NCBI GenBank assembly: GCA_026214975.1
Contig: CM047805.1
Coordinates: forward strand, 60,008,834 to 60,072,833
Direction of reading: 5' to 3'
DNA length: 64,000 bases
Source: Gentiana macrophylla
Taxonomy: Eukaryota; Streptophyta; Magnoliopsida; Gentianales; Gentianaceae
The number at the start of each line of letters is the position of its first letter. Positions within the stretch are counted from its first letter, which is position 1. The notes under the pieces are model-generated. The model was not told where the DNA came from. It saw only the letters and a list, made by a program, of their open reading frames with translations, and made no database searches. Below are positions 1-10,855 of the stretch, in pieces. A program made the position numbers and the translations under genes.

Positions 1-561
1 GGTGGTAGTGGTGAAGAGGCAATCCTACCCTCTAAGGACCGATGGTTCAAGCATTTGAAGAGCAAAGCAATTCTACTGTTCTACAAGCTGTTTAGATAGT
101 GAAGCTAGGGATTAGCCAAGGACTATTGTTTAGGACTTTTTGTACTTGATTCACCTCAAGAAGTTCTAGTGGAATTTTCCTCTCTGCACCACAGGGGAAG
201 AGAGGACGTACATGATTACATCACCTGGAACCTCTATAATATCCGCCTTATTTACTTTACGCATTTATTCATTTACTTACAGCATTGTGATACTTGATTG
301 TTATACTCCTCACAGTCACAACTGACATTCACCAGAATTCAGTTCACAACATTCAGTTTTCATAATAGGATAACAAGATCAAGAAAAAGGCTAAAATCAT
401 ATCCGCTGCCGGTTGACTCAGTTTGACTTAATCTCAGCTTTGTCAGCTTAACTCCACACATGTTTTTAACTGAACCTTAGTTTGCTTTAAATCCAGTTTT
501 AGGGACAAGTTTATTCACCCCCCCCCTCTAAACTTGTGTTAGCCTTTCCAAGGGACCAACA
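1..561 (+). mobile_element. Copia-type LTR, right-hand part, truncated by the window edge
   Basis: The segment ends in AGGGACCAACA. Near that end it has the C-run and the wording of the LTR terminus found inverted at 1237 and 9139 (TGTTGGTCC, a G/C run, then GAATAAACTT). It also shares the 'gaagaggcaatcctaccct' word with the LTRs at about 1770 and 9685. It is therefore the 3' end of an LTR of a related but diverged copy in plus orientation. The rest of the element lies left of the window. No coding sequence is visible. Confidence 0.7.
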
Positions 562-1231
562 TAAACTGTGACTGAATTGCTATGATATTTTTGTCATAAT
601 TATTGAAAAAACAAGATTAATTATATCAGTCCATCTCATTCTTAAACTGTGACTAAATTCATATGATATTTTTGTCACAGTTATAAAAAAAGTGAGACTA
701 ATTATATCGCCACTAATACAAAAAGAGACATTGATCAGACTTATACAATGATAAAGATAACACCTTTAAAATAACTGAGACAAGGAAAATGTATATATCA
801 CACTTATTTTTTATCACATTTATTGAAAAAACCGAGATGTATTATACCAATAAATCTCAGTTTTTAACTGTGATTAAAATGTTTAGATATTTTATATTTA
901 GGTTTCGGTTTTTAGGTGTGATTGATTTTATTTCACTATTACAAAAGGATAAATATCACACTTTCAAATGACAAAGATCTCATTTTTTAAAAAACCGAGA
1001 CAAAGAAAATAAAACAAACACATTAACTTTTTATTGTCACGGTTTTTAGGAAAACTGAGACGAAAAAATCAATCTATTACAATAGTATGATATTTTATAA
1101 TGAGATCTCAGGTATTAAATGTGATAAAATGTTTTTAATAAATACACTAATAGATCATTTTTTTTAGAAGTGGTCGAAAACGAGAAGAAAGAAGGCATTG
1201 GCCCAATGGTAATTTGTGTGGCTCCTTAATC
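562..1231. repeat. Subterminal-type repeats, left block
   Basis: This block holds two near-identical roughly 80 bp units (about 562-640 and 643-707) starting 'aaactgtgact' and including 'atgatatttttgtca'. They are followed by several diverged copies of the 'cggttttta.gtgtgat' motif. It is AT-rich with no credible gene. The 60-codon frame at 789-971 is made of these repeats. Confidence 0.6.
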
Positions 1232-1236
1232 GGGAG

Positions 1237-2944
1237 TGTTGGTCCCTTGAAAAGGCTTTGGTTAAGTTTAGGGGGGGGGGTGAATTAACTTAACACTTAA
1301 AACTTTTGGAGTTAACAAACTCAAAGAACTTTGATGCTTTCTTTGAAACTTTAGTAGTCTGTGACACTCGAGAGTCTCTTTGATCGTTGAGTTTTCTTGA
1401 ATTTGTGCTTGATATAAATATATCAAAAATTAAGCCTTATTAATTGTTGTTGAATATGATACCAAGTATTAGATACTCAGTAGTGTATGTGTGTGAATTC
1501 AGTTGCTAGTTTCAGCAGATTGATGTGTTAGATAAACTAAGTGCAGAATATAAATGCAGAAAGTAAGTAGGTAAATTTTATAGTGGTTTCAGGTGGTGTA
1601 ATCCTGTTAGTCCACTCTTCTCCTGTGATGTTGGAGGAAATTCACTAGAGATCTTTGATGTAGCTGTTACAAAAATCCCTAAGTTGCTTGTCCTTCACCA
1701 ATAACTATGGCTTCACAAACTGAACACTTGGAACAGGTAAGATTGCTGCTCCAAAGTCTTCCACTGGTCCTTGAAGGGTAGGATTGCCTCTTCACCAGCT
1801 CTACCACAAACAACAGTCTTTCACACACAAAGATGCTTCACTGTCTTCAGTAGATTTCTTGTAAAAGAAAGATTGAATCAAGTAAGTGATTCAGCTTTCA
1901 GCAGCTTGATCAGGATGATATGATCAGCAGCTTGATGTCTTCAAGTGTGTAAACTTGATGCAGCTTGAATGCATATTACACTTGAATAATTTTACTGGAT
2001 CATCAGCTTTATGCTCAGTAGGGTATTTTTCTTGATCAGAAATTGAAGCTCAGAATTCTTTTTATTTTTCTCTTAATATTCATCAATTTTCATCATTTGT
2101 ATCTGAATTAGGAGTCCTCTATTTATAGGTAGGAATCCTTGTGACTTATGTTTGAAATTCAAACATAGCCGTTTCAGATTTTGTCCCATTTGACTTGCCT
2201 TCTGTCCTGGTTCATAGGACTGATACTGTCAGAATGCTTTTTGATAGTCTACAGTATGTCCACCCTTTGACTTGTATCCATTGGATAATCCTTTGAATCT
2301 TTCCAACGTCCATTTGATCTTAACCATTGATTTGTTTGATAAAATCAGAGGTTGTTAGCTGTCCCTTTCTTTGTAATCTTCCAATGTAGCCTTTGATTAA
2401 ATCGAAATATGTGTCCAAAGGAGTTCACGAGAACATAAGTCTCTGCGACATACACATCGATAAGCTTATCCTTATTTTCTTTGTGTTTAAAAACACTTGA
2501 CTTCTCGTCTTTTATCTAACTTTTATTTATGAAGTTAGATTACACCTTTTTGCATATAACTAAGTTCCAGTCACCACTTATCTTGTGGAACTTAGACCTT
2601 GTACATAACGTATATGTAATCAGTTTAGGTCATCATAGACTTCCCTAAATTCTGATTCCATATCCTTGACTTTAATTACTAAGTTTGATCCCTTAGCCTT
2701 CAATAACTGAGTTTGAGCCCTCAGTCTTCAGCAGGTTCCTGATTTGTCTACTGACACAGCTACCCTACTGATCAAGACTAGTCTGCTGATGTAAGTCAGC
2801 TGACCTTTTATAGTGCTTGTTTGATCAAACCTATACAAGATCAAACTCTAATAAACCTATACATTTGATCTAGACATCTTTTTGCTTTTGTTCTATAACA
2901 GCTAGTCTGGCACTCATCTCTAAAACTTAAAAATAAGTCCAACA
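1237..2944 (-). repeat. 3' LTR of the copia element at 1237-10850
   Basis: On the minus strand this runs from TGTTGGACTT (2944) to GGGACCAACA (1237), 1708 bp. It is near-identical to 9139-10850 over long stretches. A TATAAATA box lies at 2127-2120 on the minus strand. The adjoining purine run just inside marks it as the 3' LTR. Confidence 0.93.
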
Positions 2945-2962
2945 ATTTCCCCCTTTTTGGTG
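2945..2962 (-). other. Polypurine tract of the copia element
   Basis: Read on the minus strand, an AAAAAGGGGGAAAT run directly precedes the LTR start TGTTGGAC. This is the expected position and composition of the plus-strand primer of a copia element. Confidence 0.8.
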
Positions 2963-3330
2963 TTGATGCCAATACCCTCCTTACAGCAAAGCAAAAAGAT
3001 TAAAAACAAAAACAGAACAAGTGTAGTCATATCTCATTATAATCAGTTCTCCAAAAGTATTACAGTCTAGATACAGCAAATGATAAAACATATAAAGTGT
3101 GCTGATCTACTGTCTTCTTTCTCTTTCTTCTCTTGCTTTCTTCACTTGTTCTTGGTAAGCTCTTATCTCTCTGATCATATCTCTCATCCATTCATTTTAA
3201 ATCAGAGAGAAATCAATATGAGGATTCACTTGTTTCCACCAATGCCATCCTTCAGGTAGAGTAAGATTGATCTGATGTACTCTGAAGCCTAAACACATGT
3301 ATACTTCTTTAAACTCATTAAGTGACTCAT

Positions 3331-6264
3331 TTACATTAGTGGTAGGTAGACTCCTTCCACCTCTACTACCTCTACCACCTCTTCCACCTCTACCACCTCT
3401 GTGTCACAGGAGAGTGTACATGGCCTCCTGTCAGCCTCTTTTGCTACTGATGTTTGGCTCTCTTCCCTCTTATTGACATCATCAACAAAACGGGACAGCA
3501 GGCCATGTACACTCTCCTGTGTGAGCACTAGGTTGTTCCGTTGACCCTCCATAATTTCAGTCCTAGTGTCAACAGTTGTGATCCTTCCTTGAAATGTTTG
3601 CTCCAGTAGAGTTATCCTCTCAGTAATTTTAGGATCTAGTCAAAGAGAGGTGCGGTGTTCCAAAGATTCACCACAAAGAGCTTAGGTGTCTCAACAAGCT
3701 TGTCAAGTTTTTGATGAATGGATGCAAATTGATCTTTCAGAAACTTGTCCTTCAGTGTATTTCCTTGCTTGATCCCTTTACATACAAAGCAAGGTCAGCA
3801 AGAGCATATTGAGTGGAGGTTATTAGAAGCAACAGTTTCAGTGGTTCTTCCTCTATTCTCTACTAAGTTCATTATATCTTCAAATCTCTGCTCTTGCCTA
3901 TCAAGTTGAGTTCTTAAATTTGAAATGTCATTTCTGACAGTCCTCAACTCATCCAAAACATGTGCTGGTACCCTACCAGCCATTCCTCCATCAGCTCCAT
4001 CATCAGGCTCTTGTACATTGTATTGTTGCCTCTGCCCGCTGATAACCATGGCATAGCTCATATCCCTTCCAGCAGGGTTAGGTCCTTGGAATTCCTCCAG
4101 AATGGGATCAAGAGCAGGCTCTTCAAAAACTGGTACAAATGCCTGTTGAGGTTCATCATTAATAGGTTCTTGCTCAGGCACTTGAAACTCCTCATCACTA
4201 TAGTCATAGTCCAAAGAAATTTGCTCATCCTCATCAATAACAATGATCACGACCATCTTTCCCTACAGTGGTCTTGTCTCCAGTAGGTTCCTCTACAACA
4301 GCCTGTTCTTTAACATCAGCAAGGGTTTCCTCCAAACCTATAGATAGTTCCAACATATGTCCATGTGCTGTTTGAGTCACAGCAACATGTACCTCATGTT
4401 CCAACCTTTGTTCAGGTGCTGTTTGAACCTCAGCAGCCTGAACCTCCTGTTCCAACCTTTGTCCAGGTGCTGGTTGTACCTCAGCAACCTGTACCACATG
4501 TGCCACAACAACCTGTTCAGGGAATACATCCATATTCTCTTTTTGAAATTCCCTAATATTAGGAATCCTTCTTAGAAAGTTTGCAGCCTTGGTTAGAGTG
4601 TCCTCAGAGTCAATCCAGTCTTGATATTGAATGGAATCCTCAGAACTGACATCAGGCTCACTATGGTCAGTAATCCTCTCATCATCCAAATCTACAGTCT
4701 GCTGATCATCAGTATGCTCAGCAGGTTCAACAACAAACAAGGTGTCTATCTCACCAACCATCCTGTTTGCACCAATAGATATTCCCTCATTGATTTGTGC
4801 CTCCAGATCATCCATGTTGAGATCCTCCAGATCTTCATTCATTTCTTCAGTTTGTTGTCTTTTCAGATCGGCCCAAAGACGATGATCGCTGCCACTCTTG
4901 GTTCAATTAACTTAGCAGTTCCACTGGTTCCTCCTGGACCAGAGGGATAATTACCTCCAGAATCAGATGATGATGAGTCATCATTATCATCTCTTGGGTC
5001 CCTGAATTTGATACCCTCTTCCTTCTGTTGTTCATCAAACAGATCCATCAGTCTTGATTGCAATAAAGAGGTATTAATCCGATCTAGTAAATTTTCCACT
5101 CCCAACTTCTCAAAAGCCCATTCCTCAAAGTCTGTCATTGGTTGTGCAGCAGGATTTTGCCTTTTGTAAAATCCAAATTTCCATTGGAAATAATCAGCCA
5201 CTTGCTGGAGTTTAGGATCAACGAACTCCTCTTTCTTCTTCTTCTCATGTCTCTCAAATGGCATGGTTGGTTTTCTGGGAGCTGTTTCAGTACCTTGCTG
5301 ACCTCCAAAGGTCTCAACAAGTAAACTTAGAGTTTCTTCCACAGATGCTTCTAGGTCAGTAGGTTGCTCAGGTTGTATGTTAGTCCCTACTACCTCCATC
5401 TGTACTACACTTGGTTCCCCCTGACTTATATGCTCATCAGCAGGGTTAGCAACATATTACTCTTCCCCCTAAACTATTGCAGGACTTGCAGGGTCTTGTA
5501 CCAACTTTTCCACTTCCACAGCAGGTGTAGATTCAGTTGTTTGCTGTGGTTCTTCTACAAGTTGCTCAACAACAACTTGTGCAATTTCAGTAGGCTCAGC
5601 ATCCTTTGCAGGAGAGGATTCAGTAGCTTCTACAAAGAAAGCTCGTGGTCGATGAGTCTGCTTTGTGATTCTCTAGCAGGTTGCTCAATAACAACCTCTA
5701 CATCCTCAGTAGGCTTGATAATTGTTAAGGGATCAGCCTCAATAGCCTCTCTTTCCTCTTCTTCATCTTCTTATTGCCTTTGAGCCTCCAAAGTTTTCAA
5801 TTGTTTCCCTTTGCCATGTTTCCTTTTCTTGGCAATCTCTTTCATTCTTTTGGAAAGATCTTCTGTTTCAATTTCAGCAGCTTTCCTCTTTTTACTGGCT
5901 TCCTTCTGTTGCTCCTTCAAGATTTCAGCAACAGTCTTCTTCTTTGCAACTACAGGGTCAGTAACCTCAATCTCTACTGGACCCTTAGTAGACTCAGTAG
6001 TCTCTGCTGTTTGCTTCCTTGTCTTTCTAGGCTTTAATAATTGATAATTTTCTTGTGTCGTGACCTTTCTCTTTCAAGAACTTTCTTAGGTGCAGCAGGT
6101 TTAACAACTTTCTTAACCTGCTCACCACCAGCATCATCTTCTCCACCATCACCATCACTTTCAGTAGCCTCGTCATCAACATCTTCATCATCATCTAGAC
6201 CAGGGATAGGAGTAGCAACTTCTGGCTTGAATCTGGACTTGTTAATCTTTTTCAGATAAAACAT
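3331..6264 (-). pseudogene. Extra 3' ORF of the copia element (acidic, coiled-coil-like; env-like position), broken
   Basis: A set of minus-strand frames (6264-6034, 5399-4863, 4842-4234, 4256-3795, 3552-3331) reads as one long protein interrupted by frameshifts and stops. It begins with a Lys/Asp/Glu-rich part, then a stretch of about 180 residues with a basic patch (HEKKKKEEFVD) and a Ser/Asp run. Next comes an acidic part with three imperfect repeats of about 22 residues ('AEVQTAPEQRLEHEV'-type), and then a heptad-like stretch (about 3860-3960: ELRTVRNDISNLRTQLDRQE) that should form a coiled coil. Extra ORFs between pol and the 3' LTR are known in SIRE/Maximus copia elements and have been called env-like. 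I see no signal peptide or membrane segment here, so an envelope function is not supported. It is probably translated, if at all, from an element transcript. Confidence 0.6.
3354..3402 (+). repeat. Short (CTACCACCT)n-like microsatellite
   Basis: Imperfect repetition of 'ctctaccacct' and 'cttccacctc' on the plus strand. In the extra ORF it encodes a Glu/Val-rich tract (EVVEVEEVVEV). Confidence 0.8.
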
Positions 6265-6715
6265 CAGGTATCTGAAAATGATTCAGCAGGGTTTGAATCA
6301 TTAGACCTAAAGGCTTGATCTTGGACTTCCTTGCACCATCTCTATCTTCAATACACACTTTATTCATGTAGTGTATGAAGAATCCAACCCAATCAAACTT
6401 CATACTTCTGCAGATGATGATCAACAGGTCTATTTTAGGTCCAGACAGTGTATCTAGGCTTCCAACAAATCCCAAAATGGTTTTGGCAATCAATTTGCTC
6501 AGCAGGTTGTATTCCAGTCCTTCCACATATGCCACATTCCTGATTGTTAATCCATTTCTCACAAGTGTGCCATATCCTCTTGTGTATCCAGGTGTATTCT
6601 TGTTTCCAAAGTTCACTCTTGGACCATCCTTTGCTACAAAATTTGACAAACAATGCTTATTCTTTGTCATATGTCTGGAACATCCACTGTCAAAGTACCA
6701 GACACCCTACAAAAC
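6242..6715 (-). pseudogene. Copia protease/pre-integrase fragment fused to the 3' ORF
   Basis: Minus-strand frame with GVWYFDSGCSRHMT near 6710-6660. This is the copia aspartic protease core, with Asp-Ser-Gly as the catalytic triplet, followed by the usual NGLTIRNVAYVEGLEYNLLS stretch. After NLLSK (about 6500) the reading frame continues without a break into sequence unlike pre-integrase or integrase (LDTLSGPKIDLLIIICRSMK...) that belongs to the element's extra ORF. The part of pol that should carry integrase, RT and RNase H is therefore missing at this joint. A TAG stop sits immediately upstream of GVWY. Confidence 0.75.
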
Positions 6716-7927
6716 AAAGTTAATGGATTTTAGGTACCCAAACCTGTTTGGGTCCATAATGGTCAGTGGTATGCATGACCCTTGGCAAGTTTCCATAAGG
6801 TCTTCTTTGAAAGGTATCATACTTTGGTTCATACATATACTCTACACATCCATAAGGTCTAACAATTGGTTGTGTAGAATTCACATATGTTTTCTGGCCT
6901 TTTGGAATATAATGCTGTTTAAAGTGATTTCTTTTGTTAGAAGCACTAGGATAACCATAGTCTCTTTGTCTGTTAGAAAAAAATTTACTGTAATATGGAG
7001 TCTCATTGAGGTCCCTCCTGAGGTCTTGTATAAGTCCTCTGCTGAGTCATCTGTTGATTCCATTGCTTAGGTTTTACCCTAGCAGCATGGTTGTATCTGT
7101 TATTTCTAGAAGTAGGTGCAGGAATATTCCAATCATCATCAGTAGGGAACAATCTACCTTTCCCCCCTGAGATAAGTATCCCTTGAATGATTAGCATTTT
7201 TGGGTTTAGGATTCTTATCCTTGGAATATTTCTGGTTTTTCCCTTTTTATGGTCCAGCAGACTTGGTAGCAGTGTCCGCTATCAAGAGTCTAGAAGGTGT
7301 GATTCTATTTTTAGATTTATTCTTTTTATTAGGAGTTGTTGACTTCCTTGACTTCTGATTTTGCTCCCTTGAAGCTTTCTCAGTAGACTTTGCTGCCTCA
7401 TCAACCCTTTTGGGAGTTGGATCTTGTGCAGGCACAAACGTAGGACCAATTCTGTTACTAGGTTCAGTGACCTTACTAGATCCACTCTTATTGGATTGTT
7501 GAGTTCCAAATCCAAGCCCTATTCTACACCATAAGGCTTACCAGATTTGAATGCAGTGGAGGAACAAGATGGTTATTGAGACAAAGCAGACTCTTGAATG
7601 TTCAATAGGCTTATGCTGATTCTGTCTGACCTCTTTTTCCTTTCCTTTGAGAATTCTTAATTCAGCATTTAATCTTTCAACTTCTGATTGAAGAGCTTCT
7701 TCTTCAGCCTTCACAATCTCATAACCTGATTATATTATCCTTAGTTGATTAAGGATGGCATCCAAAGTTTCTTCATTGACAGAATTTTTTGGATTTGAAC
7801 CACAAGTTGATTCACAATCACTTCCAGCAGGAGTGTTAATAAATACAGAATTGTATACCTCCTCTGTTTCATCCATATTTGCCATTAAAGCACAGTCTTC
7901 CATATCAGCAACAAGTGCGGAGATCAT
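6716..7927 (-). pseudogene. Gag-pol linker of the copia element, decayed
   Basis: Fragments of a low-complexity, Lys/Ser/Asn-rich polyprotein link the zinc knuckles to the protease: ALVADMEDCALMANMDETEE near 7920, a Glu-rich helix near 7720-7650 (AEEEALQSEVERLNAELRIL), a basic region at 7435-7247 and an Arg/Asn/Gln region at 7197-7003. The frame changes several times. The 'CALMA' word followed by an acidic patch is common in plant copia polyproteins just after the zinc knuckles. Confidence 0.6.
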
Positions 7928-7954
7928 GATTCATTTCCTTTTCTCGATTATACT

Positions 7955-9034
7955 TTATATCCTCGATTCATCTTCAGCAACCATAGCCTTCTTGCCATGT
8001 CTTCTTTGTTGACTTTTGGTCTTCAGTAGGTCTGGACAGTCAGGTCTGAAATGTCTAGGCTTTTTGCAATTGAAGCAAAGATAATCAGGTTCCTTAATTT
8101 GTTTTAACTCAGGACAGTCAGGTTTGAAGTGTCCTGGTTTCTTGCATTGAAAGCACAAGTAATCATTATCTTTCCTAGAATCATCATTCTTCTTTTCACT
8201 GAATTTCTTAGTGAAATTCCTTGGAGAACCCTTTCCAGTTTTGATCAATCTGATTTTCTTGCTCAGTAGGGCAATCTGCTCTTGCATCTCATCCAGTAAA
8301 TCATCTTGAGCTCTTGATGTCTCTTCTTGATGTTTAGCAGCCAATGCAGTGGTCTTTGGTTCTTCCTTTTCAGTGGTAGGTGCCAATTTCTTGCTGAATT
8401 CATAAGCTTTAAGATCTGAGAATAATTTGAAGGTATCCTCTTCATGTAGTTTTCTCATTTCTTCTATGGTAGTAACCTTCATCTCCCCAACTTCTTTTTC
8501 AGGTAATGCTTCCAAGATTTTTGAGTTGATTTCTTCTTTTGAGTAGCTTACACTCAGTAAGGTGAGTTCATCCAGGATTGCATTGAATCTTGATTCCATT
8601 TGCTCAATGGTTTCATTTGGTTTCATTTTGAACTTTTGAAACCTCTTTTTGGCCACACTGATTTTGTTCTTCTTGATTGCATCAGTGCCTTCATAGATTA
8701 ACTGTATCTTGCCCCAAAGTTCCTTTGCAGTCTTGCAATATTTCACCTTCATATACATATTGCTATCCAGAGTTCTGTATATGATATCAATAGCAATATT
8801 GTTAAGATTTGCTCTCTTTCTATCTACAGCATTCCATTCTCTTTTTGGCTTTGGAATGTACTGTGTCTCATCTTCCACTGTTACTGACTTGGCAATCTCC
8901 AGTGGTCCATCTGTCAGCACATCCATCATTTCATCATGTGTTGCAGCTAGATAAGCCTGCATATGACGTTTATACTCATCAAAATGGTCTAAAGAACACA
9001 TCAACATTGTTCTAGCATACTGGTTGTTATCCAT
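7955..9034 (-). CDS. Copia Gag polyprotein, N-terminal part with two zinc knuckles
   Basis: A 359-codon frame starts MDNNQYARTMLMCSLDHFDE, 90 bp downstream of the PBS. It reads like plant copia Gag (UBN2/DUF4219 type): the Trp-containing block KELWGKIQLIYEGTDAIKKN, then a helix-rich region with ETIEQMESRFNAILDEL. Two CX2CX4HX4C zinc knuckles lie near residues 294-307 and 322-335 (CFQCKKPGHFKPDC and CFNCKKPRHFRPDC; the second has Arg for the usual Gly). Gag would assemble particles and bind element RNA in the cytoplasm. The frame stops just after the knuckles, where family members continue into a gag-pol linker, so a frameshift probably ended it early. It is the only long intact retrotransposon frame in the window. 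Confidence 0.88.
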   Translation of the reverse strand: MDNNQYARTMLMCSLDHFDEYKRHMQAYLAATHDEMMDVLTDGPLEIAKSVTVEDETQYIPKPKREWNAVDRKRANLNNIAIDIIYRTLDSNMYMKVKYCKTAKELWGKIQLIYEGTDAIKKNKISVAKKRFQKFKMKPNETIEQMESRFNAILDELTLLSVSYSKEEINSKILEALPEKEVGEMKVTTIEEMRKLHEEDTFKLFSDLKAYEFSKKLAPTTEKEEPKTTALAAKHQEETSRAQDDLLDEMQEQIALLSKKIRLIKTGKGSPRNFTKKFSEKKNDDSRKDNDYLCFQCKKPGHFKPDCPELKQIKEPDYLCFNCKKPRHFRPDCPDLLKTKSQQRRHGKKAMVAEDESRI

Positions 9035-9124
9035 GATGCAAAGCTTTGAAAATCAGTAACTTGAAAGAGTTTTCAAAGTATTTTCATAAGCACAACAAAT
9101 AGGATTACTTGAGCGAAACCTTTC

Positions 9125-9136
9125 GCTCCGATACCA
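9125..9136 (-). other. Primer binding site, copia element at 1237-10850
   Basis: The minus strand reads TGGTATCGGAGC, 2 bp inside the 5' LTR. It is complementary to the 3' end of initiator tRNA-Met apart from one base (usual TGGTATCAGAGC). Confidence 0.85.
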
Positions 9137-9138
9137 AT

Positions 9139-10850
9139 TGTTGGTCCTTGAAAAGGCTTTGGTTAAGTTTAAAGGGGGGGGGGGGGTGAATAAACTTAAC
9201 ACTTAAAACTTTTGGAGTTAACAAACTCAGCAACTTCAGCAGCCTGCTGATACTTCATTAGTCTACTGACACTTAGTAGTTTGCTGACTGTTGAGTTTTC
9301 TGAATTTGTGCAGTGGAAATATATCAAAAATTAATCCTTATTACTTGTTGTTGAATATGATACCAAGTATTAGATACTCAGTAGTGTATGTGTGTGAATT
9401 CAGTTGCTAGATTCAGTAGATTGATGTGTTAGATAAACTAAGTGCAGAATATAAATTCAGAAAGTAAGTAGGCAGATTTTATAGTGGTTCCAGGTGGTGT
9501 AATCCTGTCAGTCCACTCTTCTCCTGTGATGTTGGAGGAAATTCACTAGAGATCTTTGATGTAGCTGTTACAAAAATCCCTAAGTTGCTTGTCCTTCACC
9601 AATAACTTTGGCTTCACAAACTGAACACTTGGAATAGGTAAGATTGCTGCTCCAAAGTCTTCCACTGGTCCTTGAAGGGTAGGATTGCCTCTTCACCAGC
9701 TCCACCACAAACAACAGTCTTTCACACCCAACGATGCTTCAATGTCTTCAATAGATTTCTTGTAAAAGAAAGATTGAATCAAGTAAGTGATTCAACTTTC
9801 AGCAGCTTGATCAGGATGATCTGATCAGCAGCTTGATGTCTTCAAGTGTGTAAACTTGATGCAGCTTGAATGCAGATTACACTTGAAGAATTTTACTGGA
9901 TCAGCAGCTTTATGCTCAGTAGGGTGTTTTTCTTGATCAGAAATTGAAGCTCAGAATTCTTTTTATTTTTCTCTTAACATTCATCAATTTTCATCACTTG
10001 TATCTGAATTAGGAGTCCTCTATTTATAGGTAGGAATCCTTGTGACTTATGTTTGAAATTCAAACATAGCCGTTTTGATTTTGTCCCATTTGACTTGCCT
10101 TCATCACTATTCATAGGATGATCGCTTTGTCGAGAATGCTTTTGTGATCTACTGATCATCCACCCTTTGACTTGTATCTATTGGATAATCCTCTGAATCT
10201 TTCCAACGTCCATTTGATCTTAACCATTGATTTGTTTGATAAAATCAGAGGTTTTTAGCTGTCCCTTTCTTTGTAATCTTCTAATGTAGCCTTTGATTAA
10301 ATCGAAATATGTGTCCAAAGAGTTCACGAGAACATAAGTCTTTCGACATACACATCAAGAAGCTTATCCTTATTTTCTTTGTGTATAAAAACACTTGACC
10401 ATCTTGTCTTTTATCTAACTTTTATTTATGAAGTTAGATTACACCTTTGCATATAACTAAGTTCCAATCACCACTTATCTTGTGGAACTTAGACCTTGTA
10501 CACAAGGTATATGTAATCGATTTAGGTCATCACAGACTTCACTAAATTTCGATTTCATATCCTTGACTTTAATTACTAAGTTTGATCCCTTAGCCTTCAA
10601 TAATCGAGTTTGAGCCTCACTTTCTTCAGTCTTCAATGGGTTCTCGATTAGTCTCATCGACACGGCTACCCTCATGATCAAGACTAGTCTGGTGATGAAA
10701 GTCGGTGACCTTTTCTGAGTGCTTGTTTGATCAAACCTATACAAGATCAAACTCTAATAAACCTATACATTTGATCTAGACATCTTTTTGCTTTTGCTCT
10801 ATAACAGCTAGTCTGGCACTCATCACTAAAACTTAAAAATAAGTCCAACA
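9139..10850 (-). repeat. 5' LTR of the copia element at 1237-10850
   Basis: Runs TGTTGGACTT...GGACCAACA on the minus strand, 1712 bp. It aligns with 1237-2944, but 10100-10700 has many local differences of one type (CTG or CAG words replaced by CG-containing words). A TATAAATA box lies at 10028-10021 on the minus strand and is the likely element promoter. Confidence 0.93.
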
Positions 10851-10855
10851 CGGAG

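Larger units (their letters stand above)
1237..10850 (-). mobile_element. Full-length but pol-deleted copia retrotransposon (SIRE/Maximus-like organisation)
   Basis: Two direct LTRs of about 1.7 kb (1237-2944 and 9139-10850) start TG and end CA and bracket a 6.2 kb internal region. The flanks GGGAG (1232-1236) and CGGAG (10851-10855) are a target duplication with one mismatch. Read on the minus strand the order is LTR, PBS for initiator tRNA-Met, gag with two zinc knuckles, protease motif, a long acidic extra ORF, polypurine tract, LTR. Integrase, RT and RNase H are absent: the protease-proximal frame runs directly into the 3' ORF. The long LTRs plus a 3' extra ORF recall SIRE/Maximus elements, but the lineage is an inference. 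Confidence 0.93.

Noticed and set aside
3331..6264. Viral envelope gene
   Set aside because: Position suggests 'env-like', but there is no signal peptide, transmembrane segment or glycoprotein-like Cys pattern. Described only as an extra ORF.
6375..7070. 231-codon plus-strand frame
   Set aside because: It is antisense to the copia protease and linker, with no independent motif.
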